From assembly GCA_038230595.1 (NCBI GenBank), contig JBBRMY010000031.1, forward strand, positions 1 to 20,599: a DNA stretch of 20,599 nt, in the 5' to 3' direction. The position numbers were made by a program, and so were the translations under genes. Position 1 is the stretch's first letter. Each line of letters opens with the position of its first letter. This DNA comes from JBBRMY01 sp038230595 (GTDB taxonomy: Bacteria; Bacteroidota; Ignavibacteria; Tepidaquicellales; Tepidaquicellaceae). This document shows positions 1 through 7,244 of the stretch, in pieces. The notes beneath the pieces are model-generated. The model had not been told where the DNA came from and made no database searches. It saw only the letters and a list, made by a program, of their open reading frames with translations.

Positions 1-1
1 A

Positions 2-940
2 GAAGATAAAGGGGTAACCTGCGACCCTCATTCTCACGAGAACGGAGGATATAATTATGCAGATGTTGCTTATCTTCATCAGCAGCTTGGAATAACTCCG
101 ACAAAGATAGTAGGAGGCTTTTTATATGATACAATAGTGAACGGACATAACTGGGAAAATTTCGAGACCGGAATATCCGGAAGCATGTACCCTTCTTATT
201 TCTGGCAGCCAGATGCATTATGGGGAAGCGGAACTCAGAACCATCTTAATGACCCTTATCCCCTTGGTGCGTGGAAGCCGAAAAGCATGGCAAACTATTA
301 TATTCATGACTCAACAAAGCATCTTATGCTAATCGGGCATGGATGCGAAAATCATATAACCGATACATCAAATATAAAATATAACACAGATATAGTCCGC
401 ACTTTAACTAATGGAATAAATTCAGGAGTTTTGCCCGATTCAGGTTTTTATCCTGCATATTCTATATTCAATGTTGGAAACCTGACATCAGTGAGTGTAA
501 CAAAAATTTCACAGTTCATTGATTCTGTTTCATCATTGGTTTCAACAGGAAAAGTGATCTGGAAATCACTTCCCGAAGTGTTTACTATTTGGAATACTAC
601 CTATGGCAAAAAGCCATATTGGATATTATGTGAAAATATACCCACAGGAATTCAGCAAATTAATAATTCTGTACCCGATGGTTTTAAGATGTATCAGAAT
701 TATCCGAATCCCTTTAATCCTTCAACAAAGATAAAATTTGATATACCGCGTACTTTATATGTTAAGCTTACAGTTTATGATGTTTTGGGAAAAGAGGTAT
801 CGGTGTTATTAAATGAAGAGTTGAATATAGGCAGCTACGAATCCGAATGGAATGCTAATGAACTATCTGCGGGTGCTTATTATATACGATTGTCGGCAGG
901 AGATTATTCAATTACAAAAAAAATGATGCTGGTGAAGTAA
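2..940 (+). CDS. Secreted protein with C-terminal type IX secretion sorting domain (5' end outside window)
   Basis: The reading frame is open from base 2, so the gene begins outside the window; the GTG at 137 is internal, because the upstream codons read on in a protein-like way (CDPHSHENGGYNYADVAYLH). The last 85 or so residues form a type A T9SS sorting domain: a YQNYPNPFNPSTKI core, then beta-strand text (VYDVLGKEV, AGAYYIRL) ending in a basic MMLVK tail. Known of the family: this domain sends proteins through the type IX system for surface attachment or release. The preceding region is rich in H, Y, W and N, with a DPHSHE motif and a late GKVIW-LPEVFTIW segment; this is faintly like NodB-type polysaccharide deacetylases, but that is a guess. 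It converges on the lipocalin-like gene, and a CCTGACAGG hairpin starts 5 nt past the stop with its flank. Confidence 0.85.
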   Translation, partial: EDKGVTCDPHSHENGGYNYADVAYLHQQLGITPTKIVGGFLYDTIVNGHNWENFETGISGSMYPSYFWQPDALWGSGTQNHLNDPYPLGAWKPKSMANYYIHDSTKHLMLIGHGCENHITDTSNIKYNTDIVRTLTNGINSGVLPDSGFYPAYSIFNVGNLTSVSVTKISQFIDSVSSLVSTGKVIWKSLPEVFTIWNTTYGKKPYWILCENIPTGIQQINNSVPDGFKMYQNYPNPFNPSTKIKFDIPRTLYVKLTVYDVLGKEVSVLLNEELNIGSYESEWNANELSAGAYYIRLSAGDYSITKKMMLVK

Positions 941-945
941 TTATT

Positions 946-985
946 ATTTAAAAGCAACCTGACAGGAAAAATAACCTGTCAGGTT
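946..985 (-). terminator. CCTGACAGG hairpin, copy 1, between convergent genes
   Basis: Perfect 11-bp stem (956-966 with 975-985, arm AACCTGACAGG) and an 8-nt loop. Each arm is itself nearly self-complementary. Read on the minus strand, the hairpin is followed by GCTTTTAAAT (946-955), a short U-rich tail, so it best fits termination of the lipocalin-like gene that stops 18 nt upstream; it could act both ways. Near-identical copies occur at 5700-5740 and 6050-6089. Confidence 0.75.
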
Positions 986-1003
986 AGAGCTTTATTCCGC
1001 ACT

Positions 1004-1504
1004 TTACTCATCATCCGGAAGCTTTTCACTTTCAATATATTCATATACTTCTGCATCAGACGTGAAAACACTCACTCTTTGAACAAAATTCACAATATTA
1101 ATTCTTTTGATCTTATTTCCATCCAGAAGTGACTCTTTCTGATCAGTTGGCTTAGTTTTTAGAACAGCATCTTTAATTCTCCAGGAACCATTTTCAGTAT
1201 AAAATGCACTGTCATTTTCGATAAGCCTGTATGTATATTTTTTATCGGCTTTAAACTCCAGAATCATTTTAAGTGAGCCGCTTTTCAGGGACTTGTTTGT
1301 CTGATTTATCTTGCTGTTTGTTATCTGGATTTCTGTACGTAATTCATCTATGATCTTGCCTTTTGTTTCCAGCTTTACACTTACTGCAGTCCATTTTCCG
1401 GTCAGCATTCTTGTAATTGTAGAATCAGCAGTCTGAGCATTAATGTGAAAGCTTATAATAAATGTAAAAATAAATAATGCGGTAATAGCTTTTAAATTCT
1501 TCAT
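1004..1504 (-). CDS. Exported lipocalin-like protein
   Basis: 166 residues. The N-terminus is a clear Sec signal peptide (two lysines, a hydrophobic stretch from about residue 8 to 19, and a probable cut after HINAQ near residue 24). The mature part begins with LTGKWTAVSVKLE and continues with alternating strands (LKMILEFKADKKYTYRLIEN, GSWRIKDAVLKTKP), the pattern of small bacterial lipocalin-like beta-barrel proteins that open with an (L)xGxW motif. No lipobox cysteine is present, so it is probably periplasmic rather than a lipoprotein. It starts 8 nt after the fumarylacetoacetase stop codon, suggesting co-transcription, though a shared function is not evident. Ligand unknown. Confidence 0.75.
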   Translation of the reverse strand: MKNLKAITALFIFTFIISFHINAQTADSTITRMLTGKWTAVSVKLETKGKIIDELRTEIQITNSKINQTNKSLKSGSLKMILEFKADKKYTYRLIENDSAFYTENGSWRIKDAVLKTKPTDQKESLLDGNKIKRINIVNFVQRVSVFTSDAEVYEYIESEKLPDDE

Positions 1505-1512
1505 GTTCTTTT

Positions 1513-2766
1513 TTATTTAGCCGGTAATATTTTACCGGTAACTTCACCAAATCCAATTCTGTATCCTTCTCCCTGACAGAATGCTGTCATAGTCAATGTA
1601 TCTGAATCCTGAAGAAATTTTCTTTCTTCTCCGGATGGCAGCTTAATAGGCTCTGTTCCTCTCCATGTCAGCTCAAGCATGGACCCTCTTTCATACTTTT
1701 CCTCACCGCTTATTGTTCCTGAAGCGAGCAAGTCACCTGTCTGCATATTGCATCCGTTAACTGTATGATGAGCAAGCTGCTGAGCCATGTTCCAGTATAA
1801 ATATTTAAAATTCGAGCTGCTTATCTTTGCCGGCTCTATCTGCTTTGGAGTTGAAAGAAGAACTTCGATCTTAATATCAAATGCTTTCGATCCGGTTGAT
1901 CTAAGATAAGGCAATGGTTCAGGATCCTGCGCAGGTCCTTTAATTCTGAATTCTTCAAGAGCTTCCATTGTAACAACCCATGGCGAGATCGATGTTGCAA
2001 AGTTTTTTGCAAGGAAAGGTCCAAGGGGCTGATATTCCCATGTCTGAATGTCTCTTGCGCTCCAGTCATTAACTATCACCATTCCGAATATATGATCTTC
2101 TGCTTCCACAACAGAAATAGAATCACCCTGTTCGTTTCCTGTTCCAATAAAAAATCCCATCTCAAGTTCAAAGTCTAAAAGCTTGCTTGCTCCGAATACA
2201 GGATTTTCCGAATCAGCAGGCTTTGTCTGTCCTTTAGGTCTTATAATATCAGTTCCTGATACGACTATAGAGCTTGCTCTGCCGTGATATGCAACAGGCA
2301 GATGCAGCCAGTTTGGCATTAAAGCATTTTCTTTTCCTCTGAACATTATTCCTACGTTTGTGGCGTGCTCTTTTGAGGAGTAAAAATCAGTATAATCTTT
2401 TATCTCAACAGGTAAATGCATATGCGAGTCTTCCATTTCAAAGAAACAATCATTATATAACTGTTCGTCATCGATAAGTAAACCATTTTCATCAGAGAGA
2501 AGTGTTTGAAGGCAAGCGTGAATTTCTTTCCGGACTTTCTTTCCCTGTGACATAAATAGATTAAGAGAAGATCTTCCGAATAAATTTGTTTCTTTAGAAC
2601 TGTGCTTTAACAATCCTTTTTGTTCAAGCACTGAAAGATCTAATATTTTATCTCCTATTGCAGTTCCTGCCCTTGGATCACCTCCGGTCTTTGGACTGAA
2701 TATTCCATACGGAAGATTTTGTATAGGGAAATGCGAATCTGGTGATGTCTTTATAAATGATTTCAT
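1513..2766 (-). CDS. fahA: Fumarylacetoacetase
   Basis: 417 residues, the usual full length (mammalian FAH has 419). It hydrolyses 4-fumarylacetoacetate to fumarate and acetoacetate, the last step of tyrosine/homogentisate breakdown in the cytoplasm. The N-terminal SH3-like domain starts with FPIQNLPYGIFSP; the catalytic domain contains DYTDFYSS-x-HATNVGIMFRG, then LPVAYHGRASSIVVSGT. Metal ligands are visible as D127, E200, E202 and D234, the catalytic histidine as H134, and substrate or oxyanion residues as R238, Q241 and K254; all lie one position from the mouse numbering. It lies downstream of an unknown conserved gene on the same strand (292-bp gap) and 8 nt upstream of the lipocalin-like gene. 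No other tyrosine-catabolism gene is in the window. The start ATG has an AT-rich leader without a Shine-Dalgarno sequence. Confidence 0.97.
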   Translation of the reverse strand: MKSFIKTSPDSHFPIQNLPYGIFSPKTGGDPRAGTAIGDKILDLSVLEQKGLLKHSSKETNLFGRSSLNLFMSQGKKVRKEIHACLQTLLSDENGLLIDDEQLYNDCFFEMEDSHMHLPVEIKDYTDFYSSKEHATNVGIMFRGKENALMPNWLHLPVAYHGRASSIVVSGTDIIRPKGQTKPADSENPVFGASKLLDFELEMGFFIGTGNEQGDSISVVEAEDHIFGMVIVNDWSARDIQTWEYQPLGPFLAKNFATSISPWVVTMEALEEFRIKGPAQDPEPLPYLRSTGSKAFDIKIEVLLSTPKQIEPAKISSSNFKYLYWNMAQQLAHHTVNGCNMQTGDLLASGTISGEEKYERGSMLELTWRGTEPIKLPSGEERKFLQDSDTLTMTAFCQGEGYRIGFGEVTGKILPAK

Positions 2767-2857
2767 TTAGTGATTAAAATATTGAACGCAAATAATTTTT
2801 AGAAATGTTCAAATATATATTTAAATATTAAAGCCATTCAGTTTAACTAATATGGTA

Positions 2858-3006
2858 ATAAGGTTGGATATTTAATATTGTTTTCCTATCAAGGTTTAAA
2901 AGCTGAAATAAGGTAAAAATTTTAAGACTAATCACAATGAAAACCTTATTAAGATTTCTAACCTTAATAAAAACCAGTATGCGATTATTTAACCTTGTTA
3001 CCTTAT
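2858..3006. promoter_or_regulatory. Cluster of AAGGTT/AACCTT motifs upstream of fahA
   Basis: The 292-bp gap before fahA (2767-3058) is very AT-rich and has no gene. It holds seven close matches to AAGGTW or its complement: ATAAGGTT at 2858, AAGGTT at 2891, ATAAGGTA near 2908 in one orientation, then AACCTTAT at 2942, AACCTTAA at 2960, AACCTTGT at 2991 and ACCTTAT at 3000 in the other. The arrangement is roughly symmetric. It may be an operator array for fahA, but nothing identifies the regulator. Confidence 0.35.
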
Positions 3007-3058
3007 TTAAAACTTAATAATATTATAACAGTTTTTAAAATATTAACTTTTAATATTG

Positions 3059-4048
3059 TCACATTAATCCTATTTCTTTCAGATCTTCTCGTGGTTCATC
3101 AAAGCTGCAACTTCCATAAGAGATCATAAAATTTTCTCTGCCTCTCTGAATTGTAGGGGTACTGATCTCATATTCTTTCCATTTAAACTGCTTATCGGTG
3201 AAAATAAAATTCTCAGGATGCTTTTCATTAAGAATATTTACCAGGTCTTCATGTGTTAGCTCGTTGCCAAATAATAATAAGCCTGCTCCGAATACATTAA
3301 TGAATCCATGCATATCAGTGTTAACAGTTTCATTAAACTTTTTTATAGGATGATGAAGTCCGGCAGTTGCTTTAAATGGTATCTGCTTATCATTTGAAGC
3401 TTTCAAAACCGCAGCAATATCGTCTGAGGAAGGAAATGCAGGTGCTTCTGTGCCGCCTGTCCTTAGCTTGATCCCGGCTTTAACTTTTCCTTTGCCGGCT
3501 TCTGAGTTTGTCTTTGAAGTGTTGTATTCCTTTAAAGCATCTGTTAATATTTCAAGGAAATCTTCATTACCGGGAAAGCTCTCATAGAATACATTCATTT
3601 CATAATCCAACTCATCTTCAAGAATAAAATTAACATAGCCAATCATTTCCTTTAGTCTTTCACGGTGAGCAGGATCTGCAAATTCAGCAGGCAGCTTTAC
3701 TTCAAATGTGTTTGTACTGAAATTAAGAGGATTCTTTTTGTTGAACTCGAGGATCTTTCTTATATCGCGGTAAAAATTATCAAAGAAATTATCATAAGTT
3801 TTTCCGCTTGTTCCCAGTACCGATATCCTGAATCTAGTATCCTTCTTATATTTATATTTTTCTATCTCAACCGAGAGCTCTTCAAGTCTTCCTGCCGGAC
3901 ATATAAATTTTCCCAGCATCTCGTTGTCTTCTGATCTTGTATATTCAAGATAATTTTTAAATGAGGCTTCCATATCAAGAGATGCCGGAGGAAAAAGTCC
4001 GGCATAATCAATAAGTCCGCTGCAAAAGCTTTTTAATGCTTCTTTCAT
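3059..4048 (-). CDS. Conserved protein of unknown function (LIDYAGLFPPA / KATAGLHHP family)
   Basis: 329 residues, no signal peptide or membrane segment, so probably cytoplasmic. The family hallmarks I can see are LIDYAGLFPPASLDM at 12-26, GKFICPAGRL at 46-54, GIKLRTGGTEAPAFP at 192-206, FKATAGLHHP at 225-234, and SYGSCSFDEPREDL near the C-terminus. Such proteins occur in several phyla without an assigned role. The alternating strand-helix text with conserved K, R and HH at strand ends would suit an alpha/beta-barrel enzyme, but this is inference. It lies upstream of fahA on the same strand and 49 bp from the divergent aldehyde dehydrogenase start, so it may share a promoter region with that gene. 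A role in amino-acid breakdown is possible from context only. Confidence 0.8.
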   Translation of the reverse strand: MKEALKSFCSGLIDYAGLFPPASLDMEASFKNYLEYTRSEDNEMLGKFICPAGRLEELSVEIEKYKYKKDTRFRISVLGTSGKTYDNFFDNFYRDIRKILEFNKKNPLNFSTNTFEVKLPAEFADPAHRERLKEMIGYVNFILEDELDYEMNVFYESFPGNEDFLEILTDALKEYNTSKTNSEAGKGKVKAGIKLRTGGTEAPAFPSSDDIAAVLKASNDKQIPFKATAGLHHPIKKFNETVNTDMHGFINVFGAGLLLFGNELTHEDLVNILNEKHPENFIFTDKQFKWKEYEISTPTIQRGRENFMISYGSCSFDEPREDLKEIGLM

Positions 4049-4097
4049 GATTTAATCTATAAATTTCTATTCCTATATTAAATTTAAAAACTTATAC

Positions 4098-5528
4098 ATG
4101 ATACCTGAAAAATTCCTTATCAAAAATGAATGGACAGGCTCAGATGAAATTCTTAATGTTCATAATCCATATTCCGGCGAGCTTGTTAAAATGACATACC
4201 GTTCTTCTCCTGAACAGATCAATGAATCTTTGAACTATCTTGGGGAAGCATATAAAAAATTCAGATCAGTACCGGTTTATAAGCGTGCCGAAATACTTGA
4301 TAGAATTTCAAGCTCAATAAAAGAAAGCAGAGAGCCTTTAGCCCATCTTATCACTCTTGAAACCGGAAAACCAATAAAGTTTTCCCGTATCGAAGTCGAT
4401 CGAGCAGTTCTTACTTTTTCGCTTGGGGCTGATGAATGTAAAAGAGCCGAGGGAGAAGTTCTTGATCTTGCCCTGCTTCCCGGTTCAGAAAATAAGATGG
4501 GGATTATTAAAAGATTTCCAATAGGTATTATATTTGCTATCACACCATGGAATTTTCCAATTAATTTAGTTGCACACAAATTGTCACCAGCTTTAGCTTC
4601 GGGTAATGTTGTTTTGTTAAAGCCTGCTTCTTCATCTCCCTGTTGCGCTATCGAGCTGACAAAGATAGTTCAGAAATGCTGTCATGATGCCGGACTTGAT
4701 CATACTCCTTTAAATATCATAACTCCTGCAGGTAAGGACCTTGATAAATTTATCTGCGATGATAGAGTTGCAATGGTAAGCTTTACCGGAAGCCCGGATG
4801 TTGGCTGGGGTATTAAGAAAAAAGTTAACCGGCAGAAAGTATCGCTTGAGCTTGGAAATAATTCTGCAGTAATAATTGATAGTTCAGCTGACTTAGGATC
4901 AGCAGTAAAGAAAATAATTGTTGCTGGTTTTGGATCTGCAGGTCAGAGCTGTATTTCAGTTCAGAGAGTATATATTCACAAAGACGTTTTTGAAGATTTT
5001 CAAAAGTTATTACTTGAAGAAACAAGTAAGGTTAAAACCGGAGATCCGTTTGATGAAAATACATTAACTGCATCTATGATCGATGAAGGAGAAGCAAAAA
5101 GAGTTGAAGGTTGGATCAATGAAGCAGTTTCAGAAGGAGCAATTGTTCTTACAGGTGGCAGCAGAAATAATGCAATGCTTCAGCCAACTATAATTTCTAA
5201 TGCAACAGCAGCAATGAAAATAAATTCAAAAGAAGTATTTGCGCCGCTTATAACTATTCAGAGAATAAATGATTTTGAAGAAGGCCTTGCTCTTGCCAAT
5301 AATACTGAATACGGATTGCAGGCAGGTGTATTTACCAATAACATGAAGAATGCATTTGCAGCATTTGAACATCTGGATATGGGTGGAGTAATTATAAATG
5401 ATGTTTCTACTTATAGAATGGACTCTATGCCGTATGGAGGTGTTAAGCTTTCGGGTAATGCAAGAGAAGGAGTTAAGTATGCAATTGAAGAAATGACCGA
5501 AAGAAAGATAATGGTGGTGGGAGGATGA
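4098..5528 (+). CDS. NAD(P)-dependent aldehyde dehydrogenase
   Basis: 476 residues, the normal size for the aldehyde dehydrogenase superfamily; it oxidises an aldehyde to the acid with NAD(P)+. Motifs in order: TPWNFPINLVAHKLSPALASGN (149-170) with the oxyanion Asn152; VVLLKPAS with Lys175; FTGSPDVGW (229-237) of the coenzyme fold; SLELGNNSA with the general base Glu251; GSAGQSCISVQRV with the catalytic Cys285; and KEVFAPL with Glu379. The GQSCISVQRV form and the N-terminal HNPYSGELV resemble lactaldehyde/non-phosphorylating glyceraldehyde-type members, but the substrate cannot be set from sequence. It is divergent from the unknown gene at 3059-4048, a 49-bp gap. Its 3' side runs into the hairpin-rich stretch; a CCTGACAGG terminator-like element in the correct orientation lies 171 nt downstream. 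Confidence 0.95.
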   Translation: MIPEKFLIKNEWTGSDEILNVHNPYSGELVKMTYRSSPEQINESLNYLGEAYKKFRSVPVYKRAEILDRISSSIKESREPLAHLITLETGKPIKFSRIEVDRAVLTFSLGADECKRAEGEVLDLALLPGSENKMGIIKRFPIGIIFAITPWNFPINLVAHKLSPALASGNVVLLKPASSSPCCAIELTKIVQKCCHDAGLDHTPLNIITPAGKDLDKFICDDRVAMVSFTGSPDVGWGIKKKVNRQKVSLELGNNSAVIIDSSADLGSAVKKIIVAGFGSAGQSCISVQRVYIHKDVFEDFQKLLLEETSKVKTGDPFDENTLTASMIDEGEAKRVEGWINEAVSEGAIVLTGGSRNNAMLQPTIISNATAAMKINSKEVFAPLITIQRINDFEEGLALANNTEYGLQAGVFTNNMKNAFAAFEHLDMGGVIINDVSTYRMDSMPYGGVKLSGNAREGVKYAIEEMTERKIMVVGG

Positions 5529-5554
5529 GAGAAAAACATTTCCAAGTTCTCGCC

Positions 5555-5599
5555 GCTGTTGGTGTTTTAGTCTCGATTTATCGAGGCGGCACCAACAGC
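5555..5599 (+). repeat. Nested hairpin element, copy A
   Basis: The outer 10-bp stem GCTGTTGGTG (5555-5564) pairs with CACCAACAGC (5590-5599). Inside lies a second palindrome, CTCGAT-TT-ATCGAG. The segment GTTGGTG through ATCGAG recurs in reverse orientation, base for base over 28 nt, at 5895-5939. The outer stem differs between the copies by a T-A to C-G swap that keeps pairing. Confidence 0.75.
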
Positions 5600-5699
5600 C
5601 ACCTAAATGAATACTATAGGTTGATAACCTTTATAGGTGTTGAATAACCACCCCCCAACCCCCTCCTTGAAAAGGAGGGGGAATAAAAATTACAAAAAA

Positions 5700-5740
5700 A
5701 ACCTGACAGGTTATTTTTCCTGTCAGGTTGCTTTTTAAAT
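5700..5740 (+). terminator. CCTGACAGG hairpin, copy 2, downstream of aldehyde dehydrogenase
   Basis: Perfect 11-bp stem (5700-5710 with 5719-5729), loop TTATTTTT, followed by GCTTTTTAAAT. This is the exact reverse complement of copy 1, including the flank apart from one extra T. The U-rich side faces away from the aldehyde dehydrogenase gene, so orientation is right for ending its transcript. Confidence 0.7.
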
Positions 5741-5755
5741 ACCACCTATTCCTCC

Positions 5756-5856
5756 GTCCCAAACTCTGTTTGGGACGTAAACTTTTTGCAAAACTCTGTT
5801 TTGCATCGGAACGGAGTTTCGATTTCCAATTGGATTCCCAAACGGAGTTTGGGAAT
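5756..5856. repeat. Run of four short hairpins with AAC-NNN-GTT tips
   Basis: Stems are GTCCCAAAC/GTTTGGGAC (5756-5776, loop TCT), TGCAAAAC/GTTTTGCA (5787-5805, loop TCT), CGGAAC/GTTTCG (5807-5821, loop GGA, one G-U pair) and ATTCCCAAAC/GTTTGGGAAT (5834-5856, loop GGA). All share the same tip with a three-base loop while the lower stems differ, so they look like one structural family. Confidence 0.7.
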
Positions 5857-5894
5857 GAGAAAAAATCCTGTCAGGTTTTTATTACGGTTTGATG

Positions 5895-5939
5895 GCCGTT
5901 GGTGTCGTCTCGATAAATCGAGACTAAAACACCAACGGC
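5895..5939 (-). repeat. Nested hairpin element, copy B (inverted)
   Basis: The outer stem GCCGTTGGTG (5895-5904) pairs with CACCAACGGC (5930-5939); the inner palindrome is TCTCGAT-AA-ATCGAGA (5908-5923). It is the inverted partner of the element at 5555-5599, 295 bp away, with a compensatory change in the outer stem. Confidence 0.75.
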
Positions 5940-5973
5940 GGAGAGGGGTACACCTACGGTGGCGGGGAAATAA

Positions 5974-6000
5974 AAAAAGGTATGCTATGCATACCTTTTT
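5974..6000. terminator. Bidirectional terminator-like hairpin
   Basis: The stem GGTATGC (5979-5985) pairs with GCATACC (5989-5995) around a TAT loop, and is extended by five A-T pairs. An A-run on one side and a T-run on the other make it look like an intrinsic terminator in both directions, between the convergent aldehyde dehydrogenase and recA genes. Confidence 0.6.
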
Positions 6001-6049
6001 GTTTTCAATCTTTCGCGTTTCCCATTAAGAGATTGGGAACGGGATATAT

Positions 6050-6089
6050 TTTTAAAAGCGACCTGACAGGAAAAATAACCTGTCAGGTC
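6050..6089 (-). terminator. CCTGACAGG hairpin, copy 3, downstream of recA
   Basis: 11-bp stem (6060-6070 with 6079-6089) and the same loop as copy 1. The outermost pair is G-C here instead of A-T, a compensatory change. On the minus strand it follows the recA stop by 12 nt and is followed by GCTTTTAAAA (6050-6059), as expected of an intrinsic terminator for recA. Confidence 0.78.
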
Positions 6090-6101
6090 AAACACATTTC
6101 T

Positions 6102-7214
6102 TTAACTTACCACTGCTTTTTTCTTTCCGTTCATTGATGGGCTTTTTTCCATAACACTATCTGCACCATTTTCTGTTGGGGCAGAGATGTTTTCTACAGG
6201 AGCAGCGCCGTCTGTTCCGATTCCAAGTGCAGCTTTAACTTCAGTAAGAAGCTTTTTCTGCAATTCAGGATCTTCAGCAAGAACTTTCTTCATACCATCT
6301 CTTCCCTGCATTCTGGTTTCACCATAGGTAAACCAGGCTCCGCCTTTTTTGATGATGTCTCTATTAACTGCAAGATCAACAAGATCGCCAAGCTTTGAAA
6401 TTCCTTCATTATACATTATATCGAATTCCACTTCCTTGAAAGGAGGCGCAACTTTATTTTTTACAACTTTTATTCTAGTTCTGTTTCCGATAACATCTGT
6501 TCCGTCTTTTATAGCTGCAATTCTTCTTATATCCATTCTGATCGAAGCATAGAATTTCAATGCCTTACCGCCGGTTGTTACTTCCGGGCTTCCGAACATT
6601 ACGCCGATCTTTTCTCTTAACTGATTTGTAAAAATCAAAACTACATTTGATCTTGAAACTGCTGCAGTTAATTTTCTTAAAGCCTGTGACATTAATCTTG
6701 CCTGCATTCCCATTACGGAGTCACCCATTTCACCTTCTATTTCTGCCTTAGGGGTTAATGCTGCAACTGAATCAACAACTATCACATCAAGAGCATTGCT
6801 TCTTACCAGAGTTTCGCAAATATCCAATGCCTGCTCGCCATATTCCGGCTGGGAGATAAGAAGATTACTTACGTCAACTCCAAGCTTTTGCGCGTAACCG
6901 GTATCCAATGCATGCTCTGTATCTATAAAAGCTGCAAGACCACCGGTCTTTTGAGCTTCTGCAATGATATGAAGACACACTGTTGTTTTACCGGAAGATT
7001 CAGGACCATAGATCTCCATAATTCTTCCTCTTGGAACTCCACCGATGCCTAAAGCTGCATCTAATGAAATACTTCCTGTTGGAATAAAACCAATTTTTGC
7101 AATAGGCTTATCGCCTAATTTCATAACCGATCCTTTTCCGTGTTCCTTCTCGATCTGCTCAAGCGCGATGCTGAGTGATCTCTCTTTCATTTCTCTTTCT
7201 TTAGAATCTGCCAT
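6102..7214 (-). CDS. recA: Recombinase RecA
   Basis: 370 residues, a little longer than E. coli RecA (353). RecA forms filaments on single-stranded DNA, drives strand exchange and activates the SOS response by promoting LexA self-cleavage. Visible motifs: Walker A GPESSGKTT at 70-78; the catalytic glutamate in FIDTEHALD (E100); Walker B VIVVDS at 144-149; the DNA-binding loop around 160-168; and FTNQLREKIGVMFG with the allosteric Gln198, then GGKALKFYAS. The C-terminal tail is long and low in complexity, ending in basic residues (NGKKKAVVS) rather than the acidic tail of enterobacterial RecA. A consensus promoter lies directly upstream, so it can be transcribed independently of nrdJ. No Shine-Dalgarno sequence is seen before the ATG. 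Confidence 0.98.
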   Translation of the reverse strand: MADSKEREMKERSLSIALEQIEKEHGKGSVMKLGDKPIAKIGFIPTGSISLDAALGIGGVPRGRIMEIYGPESSGKTTVCLHIIAEAQKTGGLAAFIDTEHALDTGYAQKLGVDVSNLLISQPEYGEQALDICETLVRSNALDVIVVDSVAALTPKAEIEGEMGDSVMGMQARLMSQALRKLTAAVSRSNVVLIFTNQLREKIGVMFGSPEVTTGGKALKFYASIRMDIRRIAAIKDGTDVIGNRTRIKVVKNKVAPPFKEVEFDIMYNEGISKLGDLVDLAVNRDIIKKGGAWFTYGETRMQGRDGMKKVLAEDPELQKKLLTEVKAALGIGTDGAAPVENISAPTENGADSVMEKSPSMNGKKKAVVS

Positions 7215-7244
7215 TACGATGTAGATTAAATTTTTAAGTTTACA

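Larger units (their letters stand above)
5529..6101. repeat. Hairpin-dense gene-free stretch between aldehyde dehydrogenase and recA
   Basis: This 573-bp stretch between two convergent genes contains no credible gene. It is tiled with palindromes: a nested hairpin (5555-5599), an imperfect hairpin around 5616-5639, a 10-bp GC-rich stem CCCCCTCCTT-GAA-AAGGAGGGGG (5659-5681), CCTGACAGG element copy 2 (5700-5740), four AAC-NNN-GTT hairpins (5756-5856), a single CCTGTCAGG arm with a T-run (5867-5880), a second nested hairpin (5895-5939), a GGTATGC terminator-like hairpin (5974-6000), a bulged TTTCCCA/TGGGAA hairpin (6016-6042) and CCTGACAGG copy 3 (6050-6089). It resembles an accumulation site for REP-like elements. 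Confidence 0.8.

Noticed and set aside
137..139. GTG as the start of the T9SS-sorted protein
   Set aside because: The frame is open back to base 2 with protein-like codons, and a T9SS cargo needs an N-terminal signal peptide that is absent here, so the gene starts outside the window.
5786..6028. 80-codon plus-strand open frame
   Set aside because: It runs through five hairpins, has no family resemblance or start signal, and is rich in R and W from palindrome sequence; not a gene.
5529..6101. Possible CRISPR array or tandem repeat
   Set aside because: Repeats are palindromes of different families in mixed orientation, without a regular repeat-spacer period.
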